The notes under the pieces are model-generated. The model worked only from the letters and a program-made list of their open reading frames with translations. It was not told the DNA's origin and did no database searches. This document shows, in pieces, positions 25,094 to 34,717 of a stretch of 64,000 nt of DNA. Source of the stretch: an uncultured Armatimonadota bacterium. Lineage in GTDB: Bacteria > Armatimonadota > Fimbriimonadia > Fimbriimonadales > Fimbriimonadaceae. The position numbers and the translations under genes are program-made. The stretch lies in assembly GCA_903904815.1 (NCBI GenBank), contig CAIVDU010000008.1, forward strand, positions 1-64,000, read 5' to 3'. Every line of letters starts with the position of its first letter. The first letter of the stretch is position 1.

Positions 25094-26812
25094 ATGATTT
25101 CTCGATTTTTCCAGTACTACAAGCCCCACGTCCGACTGTTTTCGATGGACATCTTTTGCTCGATTGTTTCGGGCATTCTCGAGCTGGCGTTCCCGCTGGC
25201 GGTGCACTCGTTCATCGACAAACTATTGCCAGGGCAGAACTGGGCGCTGATCCTCGGCGCCTCGGCGGCATTGTTGGGGGTTTATCTGGTCAACACCTGC
25301 CTCCAGTTCTTCATGAACTACTGGGGACACGTGCTCGGGATCGCGATCGAGACGGAGATGCGTCGCAAGATTTTCGACCACCTTCAGAAGCTTTCGTTTC
25401 GGTTCTACGATAACCAAAAGACAGGCCACCTGGTGGGAAGGGTCACCAAAGATCTGGAAGACGTGGGAGAAGTGGCGCACCATGGTCCAGAGGACGCGCT
25501 TGTAGCGGTGATGACCTTCCTCGGGTCGTTCGCGTTGATGTTCACGCTGAACGCCAAACTAGCCCTCATAACCGGGCTGGTAGTGCCCCCGATGACTTAC
25601 GTGTCGGCTCGCTACGGCTCAGCGATGACGCAGACATGGCGGTCACTGTTCGGTCGAGTGGGAGCGTTTAACGCCCGCATTGAAGAGAACGTCGGTGGAA
25701 TTCGGGTGGTCAAGGCGTTTGCCAACGAGGATCACGAGCGCGCTTTGTTTGCTCAGGACAATGAGCGGTACCGGAACACCAAACTGGACGCCTACCTGCT
25801 GATGTCGAAAAGCATGTCATTGAGCTACATGACCATGAGGATCGTGCAGCTTTTCGTGATGATTCTGGGCGCCTATTTCGTCATGCATCGCGAAATGACA
25901 GTGGGTGGATTCACCGGATTCCTGTTGCTCGTGAATGTGTTCTTTCGACCGGTGGAGAAGATCACCGCCGTCCTTGAGCTTTATCCGAAGGGAATCGCGG
26001 GCTTCAAGCGGTACACGGAACTCCTCGACACCGAACCAGACATCCAAGATGCCCCGGATGCCGTTGAAGCCGGGCCGCTCAGGGGCGCGATTCGATACGA
26101 GGACGTGACCTTCGGTTACGACGCGCACCGAAAGGTTCTCAGCCACATCAATCTCACGATTGAGCCGGGAGAGACGGTGGCGTTTGTCGGACCAAGCGGA
26201 GCAGGGAAGACCACTATCTGCTCGCTGTTGCCTCGTTTCTATGAAGTTGAAGCGGGTCGAATCACGATCGACGGACTCGACCTTAGGAGCATGACGCTGG
26301 ACTCCCTGCGTCGCCAAATCGGCATCGTTCAACAAGACGTGTTTCTGTTCGGCGGTTCGATCCGAGACAACATTGCCTACGGTCGCTTGGGAGCGAGTGA
26401 GGCGGAGATCTGGGAAGCGGCAAGGCGAGCAAGGTTGGACGCGATGATCGAGAGTTTGCCGGATGGAATGGATACCATCGTAGGCGAGCGAGGCGTGAAG
26501 CTATCGGGTGGTCAAAAGCAGCGGATGGCGATTTCCCGAATTTTCCTCAAGAACCCGCCCATTCTGATTCTCGACGAGGCGACGTCCGCGTTGGACACCG
26601 AGACGGAGCGGGCTATTCAGGAGTCGTTGGCTGAGCTTTCGGTCGGGCGGACGACGCTGGTGATTGCCCACCGCCTGGCTACGATTCAAAACGCGGATCG
26701 CATCCTCGTCGTGGACGATTCGGGAATTGCCGAACAGGGGCGTCACGAGGAGCTTCTGGAGGCCGGAGGCGCCTACTCGCGACTCCATCTTGCCCAATAC
26801 GGTCTGCGATAA
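25094..26812 (+). CDS. ABC exporter half-transporter (permease-ATPase fusion)
   Basis: This roughly 572-aa protein joins a six-helix exporter domain (about 1-310) to an ATPase domain and should work as a homodimer moving lipid, peptide or drug outward. The ATPase has Walker A GPSGAGKTT, Q-loop IGIVQQDVFLF, signature LSGGQKQRMAIS and Walker B ILILDEATSALD with a switch His in VIAHRLA. The N-terminus MISRFFQYYKPHVRLF matches the family and supports the ATG at 25094; an in-frame ATG at 25064 would add ten residues. It resembles MsbA/BmrA-type exporters. Substrate is unknown. A hairpin follows. Confidence 0.9.
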   Translation: MISRFFQYYKPHVRLFSMDIFCSIVSGILELAFPLAVHSFIDKLLPGQNWALILGASAALLGVYLVNTCLQFFMNYWGHVLGIAIETEMRRKIFDHLQKLSFRFYDNQKTGHLVGRVTKDLEDVGEVAHHGPEDALVAVMTFLGSFALMFTLNAKLALITGLVVPPMTYVSARYGSAMTQTWRSLFGRVGAFNARIEENVGGIRVVKAFANEDHERALFAQDNERYRNTKLDAYLLMSKSMSLSYMTMRIVQLFVMILGAYFVMHREMTVGGFTGFLLLVNVFFRPVEKITAVLELYPKGIAGFKRYTELLDTEPDIQDAPDAVEAGPLRGAIRYEDVTFGYDAHRKVLSHINLTIEPGETVAFVGPSGAGKTTICSLLPRFYEVEAGRITIDGLDLRSMTLDSLRRQIGIVQQDVFLFGGSIRDNIAYGRLGASEAEIWEAARRARLDAMIESLPDGMDTIVGERGVKLSGGQKQRMAISRIFLKNPPILILDEATSALDTETERAIQESLAELSVGRTTLVIAHRLATIQNADRILVVDDSGIAEQGRHEELLEAGGAYSRLHLAQYGLR

Positions 26813-26850
26813 CAAAAAAGCCCCCCTCGCATTAAGCGAGCGGGGCTTCC
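26813..26850. terminator. Bidirectional terminator between ABC exporter and livG
   Basis: Arms AAGCCCC (26818-26824) plus CTCGC (26826-26830) pair with GCGAG (26836-26840) plus GGGGCTT (26842-26848). There is one C-C mismatch and an ATTAA loop. An A-run (26813-26819) gives a strong U-tract for transcription from the liv side. Confidence 0.8.
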
Positions 26851-26869
26851 TTGTGTCTGGTGGGTCGTT

Positions 26870-27634
26870 TTAGACGGCTTCGCCGAGATAGGCGGCGATG
26901 ACCTTGGGGTCGTTGCGGATCGCAGCAGGTGGTCCCTGAGCGATCTCTTCGCCGTGGTCTAGAACTACGATGTTCTCGCACAGGCTCATCACGAATCGCA
27001 TGTCGTGCTCGATCAGCAGCACGGTCATGCCGTGTTCGTCTCGAATCTTCTTGACCATGACGTTGAGCTCTTCCTTCTCTTGAGGGTTCATGCCAGCGGC
27101 GGGCTCGTCGAGGAGCAGGAGCTTCGGCTTGGTAGCCATCGCTCGGGCGATCTCGAGTCGTCGTTGCATTCCATAAGAGAGATCCGCGCTACGCACGTTC
27201 GCGACTTGACGAAGGTTAAGCACATCGAGCAGTCGAAGTGCTTCCTGCTTCATCTCCTCGGTCTCGTTGATGGCGCCGGGCAGGTAAGCCAGTGAGCTGA
27301 GAAGTCCGGTGTTGTTTCGCAGGAATCCTCCCACGATGACATTCTCGAGAACCGAGAGCGCCTTGAACAGCCGGATGTTCTGGAATGTTCGCGAGATTCC
27401 CAAGTTGGCAATCTTGTTGGAAGGAGTTCCCGTGATATCTTTTCCGTCGAAAAGAATCTGACCGTCGGTGGGTTTGTACACGCCGGTGATCAGGTTGAAG
27501 CAAGTGGTCTTGCCCGCTCCGTTTGGACCGATGAGCCCGAACAGGTCTCCTTTTTTGAGTTCAAAGGAGACTTTGTTCACGGCGATGAGACCGCCGAAGC
27601 GGATCGTTGCCTCATTCAGTTTTAGAAGGCTCAA
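26870..27634 (-). CDS. livG: Branched-chain amino-acid ABC transporter ATPase LivG
   Basis: This 254-aa ATPase energises uptake of leucine, isoleucine and valine (or related amino acids). Walker A is GPNGAGKTT, signature [13 protein letters not shown] and Walker [13 protein letters not shown]. The family-specific [11 protein letters not shown] and ENVIVGGF are present. I place the start at TTG 27634: it overlaps the livM stop (TTGA) and GGAGG lies 8 bases before it, giving the usual length. The open frame reaches 27694 but that part overlaps livM. The partner ATPase LivF is not found in this cluster. Confidence 0.93.
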   Translation of the reverse strand: MSLLKLNEATIRFGGLIAVNKVSFELKKGDLFGLIGPNGAGKTTCFNLITGVYKPTDGQILFDGKDITGTPSNKIANLGISRTFQNIRLFKALSVLENVIVGGFLRNNTGLLSSLAYLPGAINETEEMKQEALRLLDVLNLRQVANVRSADLSYGMQRRLEIARAMATKPKLLLLDEPAAGMNPQEKEELNVMVKKIRDEHGMTVLLIEHDMRFVMSLCENIVVLDHGEEIAQGPPAAIRNDPKVIAAYLGEAV

Positions 27635-28851
27635 GCGGACACCTCCGTAGAAGGAACCGGACCCTTGCCCAAGATCTTCTTGACCCAGTCCCAACTGAAT
27701 TCGTGATGAGCGAAGACGCCTTGGGGCCGGAGAAGCATCAGAACAATCAACGTCACCGCGAAGATGACCATGCGGAGCTGAGCGGCGGCTACTTGCATGT
27801 TGGCCAACATCGGAACCGGGTGCAGCAGCAGGCTAAACAGTGGCTCAAGCATCGCGGCTCCGATGATGATTCCCACGTATATTAGGCCACGTTTCTGCGG
27901 TGTGAACAGGTGACGATTAAGGACCGTCTTGATGGCGGCGACCGCGAGAACGGTTACGATCAGGGCGGCCACGACGGCCGTTCCGGACACGACCAGCGGC
28001 TGTCCGTCTCCGCCTTTAAGGGTTCGGAGATATTCCGGCAAGTAGCTCAGGAAGATGGCCGAAACTACCGATCCGGTGATCGATCCCGTTCCACCCAGCA
28101 CGACCATCGTGAGGATGATGAACGAGACGTCCATCGTGAACGTGGCGGGAGTGATCAGACCCTCGTAGTGAGCCAGAAGGGCGCCCGCAGCTCCGGCGAA
28201 GGCCGAGCCGAGGACGAAGGCGGTGACCTTTACCCGGGTCACGTTGACACCCATCGCAGAGCTGGCGATCTCATCTTCTCGAACGGCGAGGAACGTGAGT
28301 CCCCGCGCAGTCTTGAGAAGGTTTCGGCAAACGGCAATGCAGATGAACGCCAGTAGCCAAATGAGCCAAATCTCTTGAATTTTCGGGATCTTGTCCAGAG
28401 CGTAGGAGCCACCGAGGGCGTCCGTGTTCTGAACCAGGATCCGGATAATTTCTCCGAAACCGAGCGTGACAATCGCGAGATAGTCACCCTTGAGGCGGAG
28501 CGAAGGGAGGCCGACGATGAAGCCAGCGATCGATGCCCCGGCGGCGGCGACCAGAATCATGCCGATCAGCCACAAGACCGGCGGCGGAGTGTGCCCGGCG
28601 TCGGTGATGTACCGTCGCGAGATGAACCCGGCGAGATAGGCCCCAACCTGATAAAACGCGGCATGACCAATCGAGAACTGGCCGGTGATACCGTTGATCA
28701 GATTGAGACTGACCGCGAGCGTCACGTAGATTCCGACGAGAGCGATGATTCGCTGCTCATAGGAACCGAACGAGTGGTGGGTGATCGAATCGATCAAGAA
28801 GCAGACGGCGATGGCGGCAATGCCCGAACCAATGCGTTTTGGCCAGAACAT
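27631..28851 (-). CDS. livM: Branched-chain amino-acid ABC transporter permease LivM
   Basis: This 406-aa inner-membrane permease has the LivM family core: [60 protein letters not shown] and [20 protein letters not shown]. It pairs with LivH to form the channel. It is longer than usual (about 320-360) because of extra hydrophobic segments after [10 protein letters not shown], where two or three helices replace the short canonical end. The ATG starts next to the livH stop. Confidence 0.92.
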   Translation of the reverse strand: MFWPKRIGSGIAAIAVCFLIDSITHHSFGSYEQRIIALVGIYVTLAVSLNLINGITGQFSIGHAAFYQVGAYLAGFISRRYITDAGHTPPPVLWLIGMILVAAAGASIAGFIVGLPSLRLKGDYLAIVTLGFGEIIRILVQNTDALGGSYALDKIPKIQEIWLIWLLAFICIAVCRNLLKTARGLTFLAVREDEIASSAMGVNVTRVKVTAFVLGSAFAGAAGALLAHYEGLITPATFTMDVSFIILTMVVLGGTGSITGSVVSAIFLSYLPEYLRTLKGGDGQPLVVSGTAVVAALIVTVLAVAAIKTVLNRHLFTPQKRGLIYVGIIIGAAMLEPLFSLLLHPVPMLANMQVAAAQLRMVIFAVTLIVLMLLRPQGVFAHHEFSWDWVKKILGKGPVPSTEVSA

Positions 28852-30027
28852 TTAAACCTTCTCCACCTTGTCTGAACCAAGCAGTCCGCCTGGCCTCAAG
28901 AGCAGCACGAGGATGAGGATGACAAACGCGATCGCGTCGGCGTATCGGCTGTAACCCATCCAAACCATGATCGTTTCCGCAAGGCCCATCAGAAGGCCAC
29001 CCAGCACCGCGCCGGGGATGTTGCCGATACCGCCAAGAACGGCGGCTACGAACGCCTTGACGCCCGGCAGAAGCCCGAAGAACGTGGTGATGGTCGTTCC
29101 CTTGAACGTGGCCTGCATCATCGCTCCCGCGCCGGCCAGGGCCGAGCCTAGCACGAACGTGAACGTGATGATGCTGTTGACGTTGATACCCATCAGGGCA
29201 GCCGAATCAAAGTCGTGGGAGACCGCCCGCATCGCTCGTCCGCGTTTGGTGTAGCGCACCAAATACGTCAACACGATCATCAGCACCATCGAGGTGAAGA
29301 AGATGATCACGTCGCCATTGCGGATGGTGATGTTGACTCCACTGTTGGCGAGTTCTCGCTTCGCATCGTCCAACTTTCGCTGGGCATCCTGTGCCTGGTC
29401 CTTCAACGGCTGGGCGGCAGGAGAGAGCGAGAATTCGCTTTCGTTCGGGTGAGAGGCAAGGTAGTCCTGCAGGGCCTTGTTCTTGGTCTCTGCTTCCGGC
29501 CCCAACTGCTTCACGGCGATTGCCAGGGAAGGGGGAGGCGATGAGAGAGGAACCACGAAAGAGCCTCGGTAGGGATTGACGTTCTCGCTGATGCTGGGAG
29601 GAGGGCTGTTCGGAAGGAACAGGGCTCCACCGTACTGGAGAAGCAGCGAAACGCCAATGGCGGTGATCAGGGAAGCGATTCGCGATTGTCCCCGCATGGG
29701 CCGATATGCGAATCGCTCGATGATAACGCCGATCAGCGCGCAGATGGACATGCTGGCAAACAGCATGATCAGCAAGTTCGCGAGACTGGAACTGGTAGCG
29801 GTGGAGTTCGGGCCGAACCCGAGGTGGTAAGAAGCGAACAACGCGACGTAGGCGCCGAGCATATAGACCTCGCCATGGGCGAAGTTGATGAGTCGGAGAA
29901 CGCCATACACCATCGTGTATCCGAGGGCGATCAAAGCGTAAATGGCCCCTAGCAAGAGGCCATTTACAAGTTGCTCTGGCAGCGTTGAAAAATTCAACGC
30001 TGCCAGAAGGTTTGGAACCAAGTGCAT
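28852..30027 (-). CDS. livH: Branched-chain amino-acid ABC transporter permease LivH with internal insertion
   Basis: This 391-aa inner-membrane permease is the partner of LivM. Family marks are LVNGLLLGAIYALIALGYTM, LRLINFAHGEVYMLGAYVAL, RGRAMRAVSHDFDSAALMGI and LGGIGNIPGAVLGGLLMGLA. LivH is usually about 290-310 aa. Here about 95 residues (142-236; bases about 29325-29607) are inserted between the GVSLLLQYGGALFLPN helix and the NGDVIIFFTSM helix. The insert is Pro-rich at first and then highly charged and helical (KDQAQDAQRKLDDAKRELAN), with coiled-coil character. The ATG at 30027 is preferred over TTG 30030. Confidence 0.92.
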   Translation of the reverse strand: MHLVPNLLAALNFSTLPEQLVNGLLLGAIYALIALGYTMVYGVLRLINFAHGEVYMLGAYVALFASYHLGFGPNSTATSSSLANLLIMLFASMSICALIGVIIERFAYRPMRGQSRIASLITAIGVSLLLQYGGALFLPNSPPPSISENVNPYRGSFVVPLSSPPPSLAIAVKQLGPEAETKNKALQDYLASHPNESEFSLSPAAQPLKDQAQDAQRKLDDAKRELANSGVNITIRNGDVIIFFTSMVLMIVLTYLVRYTKRGRAMRAVSHDFDSAALMGINVNSIITFTFVLGSALAGAGAMMQATFKGTTITTFFGLLPGVKAFVAAVLGGIGNIPGAVLGGLLMGLAETIMVWMGYSRYADAIAFVILILVLLLRPGGLLGSDKVEKV

Positions 30028-30034
30028 CAAAGGG

Positions 30035-31315
30035 TTACTTTACAACCTCATTCGGCTCGTAAGCCTTTGCGAAGACTTGGCCACCCTTGGTCAGTTTGAC
30101 GACGATAGCTCGCTTCGGAGGATTTCCGCCATTACCCTTGAGAGTAATGGCTCCGCTGACTCCGGCGAAGTTGTCGGTGTCTTCGATCGCGTCTCGGAGA
30201 GCCTTCGAGTCGAGCGACTTGGATCGCTTCAGCGCGTCCAACACGACAGAGGTTGCGTCATAGCCGAGCGCGCCCATTGTGGTTGCCGGGACCGGATTGT
30301 TCGGGTAGGCGGCTTTCCACTTGTCGAGGAACGTCTTGACCGCAGGTCGATCTTCGTGGTTGTTGTAGTGGTTGCAGAAGAACTGACCGATGATGGCTTC
30401 GCCACCCGTGTTCAGGATCTCGCTGCTGTCCCATCCGTCTCCGCCCAACATCTTGACCGTAAGGCCAGCTTCCTTGACCTGTCGAGCCATTGGGCCTACC
30501 TCGGGGAAGTAACCGCTGGCGAAGATGCCGTCTGGCGATTTGGCTTTCAGGTTGGTGAGCTGTGCCTTGAAGTCGGTCTGGCCAGTCTCGTAGAACTGCT
30601 CGTCCACGATCTTTCCGCCAAGCTTCTCAAAAGTGGCCTTGAACGACTCGCTGAGTCCGGTGGAGTAGGGCTGCTTCTTGTCGGTCATCAGAGCGACATT
30701 CTTGAGTCCAAGCTCCTTGAACGCGAAGTTTGCCATGACCGGGCCCTGGAAGGCGTCGGTGTAGCAGACGCGGAACTGGGTGTTTCCAATATCGGTAAGG
30801 GTGGTCTTGGTGGCACCGACGGCGACATCCGGGATGCCCTTCTCAAAACAGGACTGGCCCATCTGGGCAGTGATTCCACTTGCGACTTCTCCGATGACCG
30901 CGAGGACGCCATCTCCGATGAGTTTCTCGGCCGCGCTCTTGCCCTGTTCCGGCTTCGAGGCGCTGTCCTCAATGCGAAGTTCGACTTCCTTACCGCCGAC
31001 GCCGCCGGCCTTGTTGAATTCGGCTACCGCGAGCTTGGCGCCCGCTTCGCAGTCGACGCCCCAGGGTCGGAGGTCTCCGTTCTCACTGGCGACGAGTCCA
31101 ATCAGGATCTTGCCGGACGTGTACTTGTTGCCTTCGCCGGTTGAACTCTTGCGAGAGGCCGTAGACGCGGCAGGAGCGGTTGGAGAAGTCGACGCAGGGG
31201 TCGTAGTGTCTGGCTTGTTGTCAGGAGCTTTGCCGGTATCGCAGCCAATCATTGCGAAAAGGACCGCCGCAGCCGCTGCAAGCTTGAAGGTTGACTTGTT
31301 ACTGGAAATAATCAC
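30035..31315 (-). CDS. livK: Branched-chain amino-acid binding lipoprotein (LivK/J-like)
   Basis: This 426-aa lipoprotein binds the transported amino acid. I choose the GTG at 31315, which has AGGTGG upstream and gives the signal LAAAAAVLFAMIGC with a lipobox; the open frame extends to 31396 without sense. A Thr/Pro/Ser-rich linker follows (about 29-65). The periplasmic-binding domain then has GLVASENGDLRPWGVDCEAG, FNKAGGVGGKEVELRIEDSA and MGALGYDATSVVLDAL. Length is normal for the family with this linker. It leads the liv operon; the next gene starts about 7 bases after its stop. Confidence 0.9.
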   Translation of the reverse strand: MIISSNKSTFKLAAAAAVLFAMIGCDTGKAPDNKPDTTTPASTSPTAPAASTASRKSSTGEGNKYTSGKILIGLVASENGDLRPWGVDCEAGAKLAVAEFNKAGGVGGKEVELRIEDSASKPEQGKSAAEKLIGDGVLAVIGEVASGITAQMGQSCFEKGIPDVAVGATKTTLTDIGNTQFRVCYTDAFQGPVMANFAFKELGLKNVALMTDKKQPYSTGLSESFKATFEKLGGKIVDEQFYETGQTDFKAQLTNLKAKSPDGIFASGYFPEVGPMARQVKEAGLTVKMLGGDGWDSSEILNTGGEAIIGQFFCNHYNNHEDRPAVKTFLDKWKAAYPNNPVPATTMGALGYDATSVVLDALKRSKSLDSKALRDAIEDTDNFAGVSGAITLKGNGGNPPKRAIVVKLTKGGQVFAKAYEPNEVVK

Positions 31316-31432
31316 GGAATGCCACCACCTAGCTGAAAAAAGATACGGGCCCGCACCGGCCCAAAGTGGCGATAGTATACAGAAAACGAGGTCCACAAGC
31401 TACGGTTCTCCGTAGCGGGTAGCTTTGTGGGA

Positions 31433-32233
31433 ATGGCGAGCGATCCGATCAAGCCCCTCTTAGACCAAGCCTTGGCCCTACTCCGAGAAAATCGGCCCCA
31501 GGATGCCCTCAAAATCCTCGATCAAATCGGTGAGCCGGGAATTCGGATTCCAGACCAACTGTCTTACCGGGGTTTGGCGAACGCCAAGCTGGGAAACCAG
31601 GCGGAGGCGGAGCGATTGCTTCGCGCTGCGGTGGACCTCGCGCCGACCGAATGCCGTCATCGATTTACGTTATCGATCCAACTTCGAGAAACTGGCAATC
31701 TTGCGGAGGCCAAGGAGCAGGCGAGAACGGCCCGAAAGATCGATCCGAAGTTTCCAGGGATCAACGAGCTTTACGCCTCGCTCGGACTCGATCCAGCGTC
31801 TGAGCCAAAGCCGACTTTGCGAGATCGCCTGTTTGCTCCCCCCCTCGAGAATCCTGCCTACGGACAGTTCCACGCTTTCCCGTCGCTCGAACACTCCGCG
31901 AAGCAATGGACCATCACCGGGTGGGTCCTCGTGGCGCTCAGCTTTCTTCCCCTGTTAGTTTTTCGATTTCACCTTCCGATCCACATGCCGGCGGGAGGAG
32001 AAGCCAAGGGCCTGCCTATTCTGGGCGGCATGGCGATCAACTCCGACCCGCTCTCCGCTTTCATGATTTTCCTCTTAGTGACGGTGGCGATCCTGAGTGC
32101 CCTCTGGATGGTCACCGACATGCTGGATCGTCGCGCCCGAGTGCTGTGGATCATCCCGTTCATCCCGTTCTGCTGTCTCTGTGCCATGCCTGGCGTTGGT
32201 CAGGGACTCTACATGGGCTTGGGACGCAAGTAA
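31433..32233 (+). CDS. TPR protein with two membrane segments
   Basis: This 266-aa protein has N-terminal tetratricopeptide repeats (about 1-125; ALALLRENRPQDALKILDQI, LGNQAEAERLLRAAVDLAPT, TGNLAEAKEQARTARKIDPK), then two membrane helices (about 160-180 and 205-230) and a short polar end. Its function is unknown; TPRs usually dock protein partners. I use the ATG at 31433; a GTG six bases upstream would add two residues. It is divergent from the liv operon. Confidence 0.72.
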   Translation: MASDPIKPLLDQALALLRENRPQDALKILDQIGEPGIRIPDQLSYRGLANAKLGNQAEAERLLRAAVDLAPTECRHRFTLSIQLRETGNLAEAKEQARTARKIDPKFPGINELYASLGLDPASEPKPTLRDRLFAPPLENPAYGQFHAFPSLEHSAKQWTITGWVLVALSFLPLLVFRFHLPIHMPAGGEAKGLPILGGMAINSDPLSAFMIFLLVTVAILSALWMVTDMLDRRARVLWIIPFIPFCCLCAMPGVGQGLYMGLGRK

Positions 32234-32248
32234 AGAATTCGCTACAAT
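32219..32248 (+). promoter_or_regulatory. Promoter of the retropepsin-PDZ gene
   Basis: TTGGGA (32219-32224) and TACAAT (32243-32248) are separated by 18 bases. The -35 lies inside the end of the upstream TPR gene. Transcription would begin about 17 bases before the ATG at 32272. Confidence 0.55.
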
Positions 32249-32271
32249 CGACGTACTTAACCCATATTCCC

Positions 32272-33441
32272 ATGTCAATTGCACTCTTACTTGCTACAGG
32301 GCTCTTGCACGCCCAAAGTTCCGACACCTTCGAAGTCCCATTCCGCATCGGGGAAGATGCGATCATCGCCGACGCGAAAGTGAATGGCCGTTCGGTCAGC
32401 ATGCTGTTCGATACCGGTTTTGGAGGTTCCGCGCTGGTCGACACCGCCATCAACGTGGGCCCGGTGACGGGGTCGATTACGTTGCAGGACTTCGTCGGGA
32501 CGCTCGAAGCGCCAACGGTGAAGTTGGTCAGTCTCATGTTCGGTGACCATAAAATCAACGTTGGCGATGAGCCGATTGTTCAGCAGCCTTGGGAGCGCAT
32601 GTCTTCTTCCTACGGTCAGCACGTGGATGGAATTCTTGGGTTCTCGGTCATCAAGAACAACATCACTGGTATCAACTTCGAGAAGAAGAAGTTCGTGTTC
32701 TATCCGAAGTCGTTCGACATCAACAAGCTTGTGCCCGACAACAAGCGGACCTTTATGGCGAAACTGCTGCCGATCGGCCAGAGCTCCATGGAAATGGAGG
32801 TCTTGCCCGAGACCGGTAAGCGGATGACGATGGCGCTGGATACCGGAAACGCCTTCTACGCGACGACCCACAAAGACGTGCTGGAGCGGGTGGGCGTGTG
32901 GGACGACAAGAAGACGGCAAAATTCACGACCCTCTCAGGAGTCGCCTCGGGGGCGGTCACGAGTTGGGCGCTCAAGGTTCCTAAAATCACGATCTTCGGC
33001 GTTCCGGTGGAGAATTCAGTTTGGGATGTGATCGACCGCCCAGCTAGTTCGGCTGAGGGCGATGGAACGGTCGGATTTGGCTTCCTGAAGAATTTCAACA
33101 TCATCATCGACTACGACAAGCGACGCGTCTGGTTTGAAAACTACACGGGCGTGGTTGCCGAGCCGATTGTCGGTTCGGTCGGGATCTCCGGCGGACTTCA
33201 GGTTAGGACAGGCAAGACCTTGATCAGCCACGTGATGCCGAGCAGCCCCGCCGAAGCCGCCGGCATTAAGCCTGGGGATGAAATCCTCTCCATCGACCAG
33301 ACCGACCTCATGGGCGTCGATTCTCGCAAGCTAAGGGCGATGCTTAACGGACCAGTCGGATCCAAAGTGAAGCTCGCGATCTCTCGAGATCATCAGCTTC
33401 GCCGATTCGAGATCGAGCGTCAAGCGCTCGTAAACGAGTAG
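32272..33441 (+). CDS. Retropepsin-like aspartyl protease with PDZ domain
   Basis: This 389-aa exported protein has a signal peptide (MSIALLLATGLLHAQ). Two half-sites of a pepsin-like enzyme follow: MLFDTGFGGSALVD (about 43-56) and MALDTGNAFYATT (about 188-200). The C-terminal PDZ domain (about 300-389) has PAEAAGIKPGDEILSIDQT and LNGPVGSKVKLAISRD. It should cleave or bind proteins in the periplasm. The start at 32272 is chosen because it gives the signal peptide and follows a promoter; the frame extends much further upstream through the TPR gene in another phase. It is convergent with the UDG gene, 3 bases apart. Confidence 0.83.
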   Translation: MSIALLLATGLLHAQSSDTFEVPFRIGEDAIIADAKVNGRSVSMLFDTGFGGSALVDTAINVGPVTGSITLQDFVGTLEAPTVKLVSLMFGDHKINVGDEPIVQQPWERMSSSYGQHVDGILGFSVIKNNITGINFEKKKFVFYPKSFDINKLVPDNKRTFMAKLLPIGQSSMEMEVLPETGKRMTMALDTGNAFYATTHKDVLERVGVWDDKKTAKFTTLSGVASGAVTSWALKVPKITIFGVPVENSVWDVIDRPASSAEGDGTVGFGFLKNFNIIIDYDKRRVWFENYTGVVAEPIVGSVGISGGLQVRTGKTLISHVMPSSPAEAAGIKPGDEILSIDQTDLMGVDSRKLRAMLNGPVGSKVKLAISRDHQLRRFEIERQALVNE

Positions 33442-33444
33442 CGC

Positions 33445-34098
33445 TCAGGAACCTCGGAGCCAAATTCGGATCGCTTCATCCAGCATCTCCTGGGTGAGGC
33501 GACCCGTGAATGTGTTTTGTTGGCTCGGATGGTAGCTGGCCACCAGCCGCGGGCCATTCAAAACCGCATCCACGGCTGTGTGGCCAAATGGGCGCTTCGG
33601 GAGTTCCATGACGCGATGGACATGATCCCAAGCGAGCCCTCCCAAGCAGAGCACCGACTCCCACTTGCGAGAGGCGATCAATCTCCTCAGGTACTGGGAA
33701 CAATTGGCGATTTCAGAGGGAAGTGGCTTGTTTTCCGGAGGGGCGCAATGGGCGCCGGCGGCAATTAAGACTCCCGTGAGTTCGAGTCCGTCGTCTCGGG
33801 ATTGTGACTCCGGCTGATTCGCCACTCCCGCACGATGCAGCGCCCTAAATAGCCAGTCGCCACTTCGGTCTCCGGTAAACATTCTTCCGGTGCGATTGGC
33901 TCCGTGGGCCGCAGGAGCGAGACCGACGATCAGGTGAGTTGCCTCGGGATCGCCAAAGTAGGGCACCGGCTTGCCCCAATACTGCCAATCGGAGTACGAC
34001 TTCCGCTTCTCGCCCGCGACTTTTTCACGCCATTCGACGAGGCGCGGGCAGAGCCGGCACTCGACGATCTCCTCGTTTAGTTCGCTTACGACTGACAT
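33445..34098 (-). CDS. Uracil-DNA glycosylase, family 5 type (iron-sulfur)
   Basis: This 217-aa enzyme removes uracil (and perhaps other damaged bases) from DNA. The iron-sulfur cysteines are in VECRLCPRL near the N-terminus and in AGAHCAPPENKP and EIANCSQYLRR. The active-site region has LIVGLAPAAHGANRTGRMFT, and the closing motif is SYHPSQQNTFTGRLT. ThatVGLAPA rather than VGEAPG suggests family 5 (UDGb). I choose the ATG at 34098; the open frame extends to 34440 without family resemblance. Confidence 0.88.
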   Translation of the reverse strand: MSVVSELNEEIVECRLCPRLVEWREKVAGEKRKSYSDWQYWGKPVPYFGDPEATHLIVGLAPAAHGANRTGRMFTGDRSGDWLFRALHRAGVANQPESQSRDDGLELTGVLIAAGAHCAPPENKPLPSEIANCSQYLRRLIASRKWESVLCLGGLAWDHVHRVMELPKRPFGHTAVDAVLNGPRLVASYHPSQQNTFTGRLTQEMLDEAIRIWLRGS

Positions 34099-34152
34099 AG
34101 TAGGATTGTGGACCGCACTGATCAAGGCTCGCAGAGCGTATAACAGAGCGTC

Positions 34153-34500
34153 ATGCCGATTTACGAATACGAGCCCGACGATCGCGACTGCTTCATGTGC
34201 GACGGGAGAATCGATGTGATCCAGGGCGCGGACGAAGAGCACCTCAAGTATTGTCCTTCGTGCGGACTTGAGGTTCGAAGGATAATCAGCCGCGCCAGCT
34301 TTAGCATGAGAATGGGACCGGACCCGGACAAGGCGGCGACCCGTGGATTCACCACGTATAAGAAGAGCGGCATCGGCACCTGGGAGAAGGTCGCCGGTGA
34401 AGGCGTGGACGTCATGGCAGGCACCAGCGAGCAGATTCAAGCCATCAAAGACGAGAAGAAGAAGGTGACGAAGATCGACTTCGACACGTCGACGGACTGA
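34153..34500 (+). CDS. FmdB-type zinc-ribbon protein
   Basis: This 115-aa protein begins MPIYEYEPDDRDCFMCDG, then CPSCG at about residue 36, so two CxxC pairs form a zinc ribbon of the FmdB/CxxC_CxxC_SSSS family. The ribbon is followed by a polar helical tail (DEKKKVTKIDFDTSTD). The family is linked to regulation and metal-centre assembly, but its precise role is not known. A TATAAC box ends 8 bases before the ATG, so the mRNA may have little or no leader. Confidence 0.78.
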   Translation: MPIYEYEPDDRDCFMCDGRIDVIQGADEEHLKYCPSCGLEVRRIISRASFSMRMGPDPDKAATRGFTTYKKSGIGTWEKVAGEGVDVMAGTSEQIQAIKDEKKKVTKIDFDTSTD

Positions 34501-34717
34501 GAGTTGGCAGTGATTGGGGGCCGGTGGGCAGTTTTCGGTCTGGAGAGGCGAAAGCCTGGCGAGACTGAGAACTGGCCCCTAGCGTACAACCCGCTTTGTT
34601 GCGCTCAGGAGTACCACACGGAGGCTGGAGATCATGTGCTCGCGAGTTTTGCCAGGGGAGTCCAAAGGAAATCCGTTTGTCATCCGAACTGCGCGCTGCG
34701 AACTGCGAACTATGCAT
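34501..34717. repeat. Intergenic repeat C copies
   Basis: The 217-base gap has GAGTTGGCAGTGATTGGGGG at its start. At the end (34687-34712) CCGAACTGCGCGCTGCGAAC plus TGCGAACTA reads, on the minus strand, as GTTCGCAGTTCGCAG followed by GCAGTTCGGA. That is a variant of the motif near 3252 and 7854. No gene is supported here. Confidence 0.5.

Noticed and set aside
29942-31144. Plus-strand open frame of 400 codons
   Set aside because: Antisense to livK; codon-bias shadow without recognisable motifs.
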